From positions 1 to 24,431 of the forward strand of contig CAZJIU010000030.1 in assembly GCA_964546145.1 (NCBI GenBank): 24,431 bases of DNA, in the 5' to 3' direction. The position numbers were made by a program, and so were the translations under genes. This document shows, piece after piece, positions 24,034 through 24,431 of this stretch. The stretch comes from CAZAKO01 sp964546145 (GTDB taxonomy: Bacteria > Fidelibacterota > UBA2242). The first letter of the stretch is position 1. Each line of letters starts with the position of its first letter. The notes under the pieces were generated by a model that saw only the letters and a list, made by a program, of their open reading frames with translations, did not search any database and had not been told where the DNA came from.

Positions 24034-24431
24034 TCATTTGGGCCACGCCCACTGAAAGTCAATCAGCGGCAGGAGCAAGTGCCACTGAGTTCCGAAGGGA
24101 TATTCCCCGTAAGTTAATTCATATCCGAGACACATCTGAAACCGTTTGCTTTTATTCCACAACAGTAATCCTTTATGTTCCATTGCTAGCTTTTCATTGG
24201 CACCCGGAAAATGAAAAAGGTCAACGTCAACCTGATAATTCAGATTTTTCCATATATTTCCGCTAAGATCGCAACCATATCTAAAACCGTAGTCATTGTA
24301 AAATACATTCAACCGGGGAAAAACTATTGGTAGATCAATCGTTGTCCGTTTATCCAGATCGCCAAATTTGACAGCAATCATTAAACCCAGTTTAGCAGTG
24401 AACCAGGATTCGTCACCAAGAGGTCTTGATA
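24034..24431 (-). CDS. C-terminal part of a beta-barrel outer-membrane-like protein (5' end outside window)
   Basis: The frame is open to the right edge, so the start is not in the window; the visible 131 residues end LLPLIDFQWAWPK. Alternating aromatic and polar strands (TKR-free turns such as FRYGCDLSGNIWKNLNYQVDVDLF..., GLLLWNKSKRFQMCLGYEL) and a Trp/Phe-rich end suggest a beta barrel. The function is not recognised. A small unrelated-looking stretch of about 100 nt separates the stop from its terminator. Confidence 0.55.
   Translation of the reverse strand, partial: SRPLGDESWFTAKLGLMIAVKFGDLDKRTTIDLPIVFPRLNVFYNDYGFRYGCDLSGNIWKNLNYQVDVDLFHFPGANEKLAMEHKGLLLWNKSKRFQMCLGYELTYGEYPFGTQWHLLLPLIDFQWAWPK

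Noticed and set aside
23957..24058. Short plus-strand frame (about 33 codons) starting MDYFILTADRD
   Set aside because: No ribosome site, overlaps the 3' end of the right-end gene, and matches no pattern I know.

Overview
The window is about 24.4 kb of moderately AT-rich bacterial DNA. It carries roughly 20 protein genes, one tRNA and few mobile signatures. A run of exactly 100 N inside a TolC-type gene marks it as a scaffolded, probably metagenome-assembled, contig. The envelope is Gram-negative: TolC-like channel, periplasmic adaptor, DUF481-like barrel, EnvC-type LytM protein. The EnvC-like sequence, the holB-psp1-metG-tatD-rsmA block, the class IIA aldolase, and the efflux operon headed by a Yip1-like protein suggest an uncultured lineage near the FCB group (Cloacimonadota, Marinimicrobia or similar). 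That placement is inference from gene content only.

Layout. (1) 1-4582, minus strand: an efflux operon read as Yip1-like membrane protein, TolC-like outer-membrane channel (interrupted by the assembly gap), MacA/HlyD-type adaptor, MacB/LolD-type ATPase and MacB-type permease, which runs off the left edge. (2) 4889-6442, plus: a membrane-anchored GHL10/DUF187 glycoside-hydrolase-like protein, followed by a 107-bp element with inverted ends and an intrinsic terminator that serves the next gene. (3) 6695-8351: class II fructose-bisphosphate aldolase (minus) diverging from a YbaK/ProX-type aminoacyl-tRNA deacylase (plus), with palindromes and a promoter-like sequence between them. (4) 8352-15232, minus: an ion and membrane transport series read as cyclic-nucleotide-binding protein, AI-2E-family permease, KtrB/TrkH K+ channel with an N-terminal voltage-sensor-like extension, KtrA/TrkA regulator, two-TM PAS protein, CorA and a small outer-membrane barrel. 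From trkH onward the genes overlap or nearly touch, so they are probably co-transcribed. (5) 15370-22133, plus: housekeeping genes envC-like, holB, psp1/ricT, metG, tatD, rsmA. (6) 22193-24431: a CAU-anticodon tRNA, a broken copy of its 3' half split by a hairpin, a Fic AMP-transferase (minus) with an AT-palindrome-rich upstream region, repeat-like DNA, an intrinsic terminator, and the 3' end of an outer-membrane protein gene (minus) that enters from the right edge.

I see no CRISPR array, phage, transposase or obvious defence island. The most distinctive items are the voltage-sensor-like domain on the K+ channel together with the PAS membrane protein in its operon, and the duplicated, hairpin-interrupted tRNA 3' half next to fic. 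I do not claim a wholly new system.
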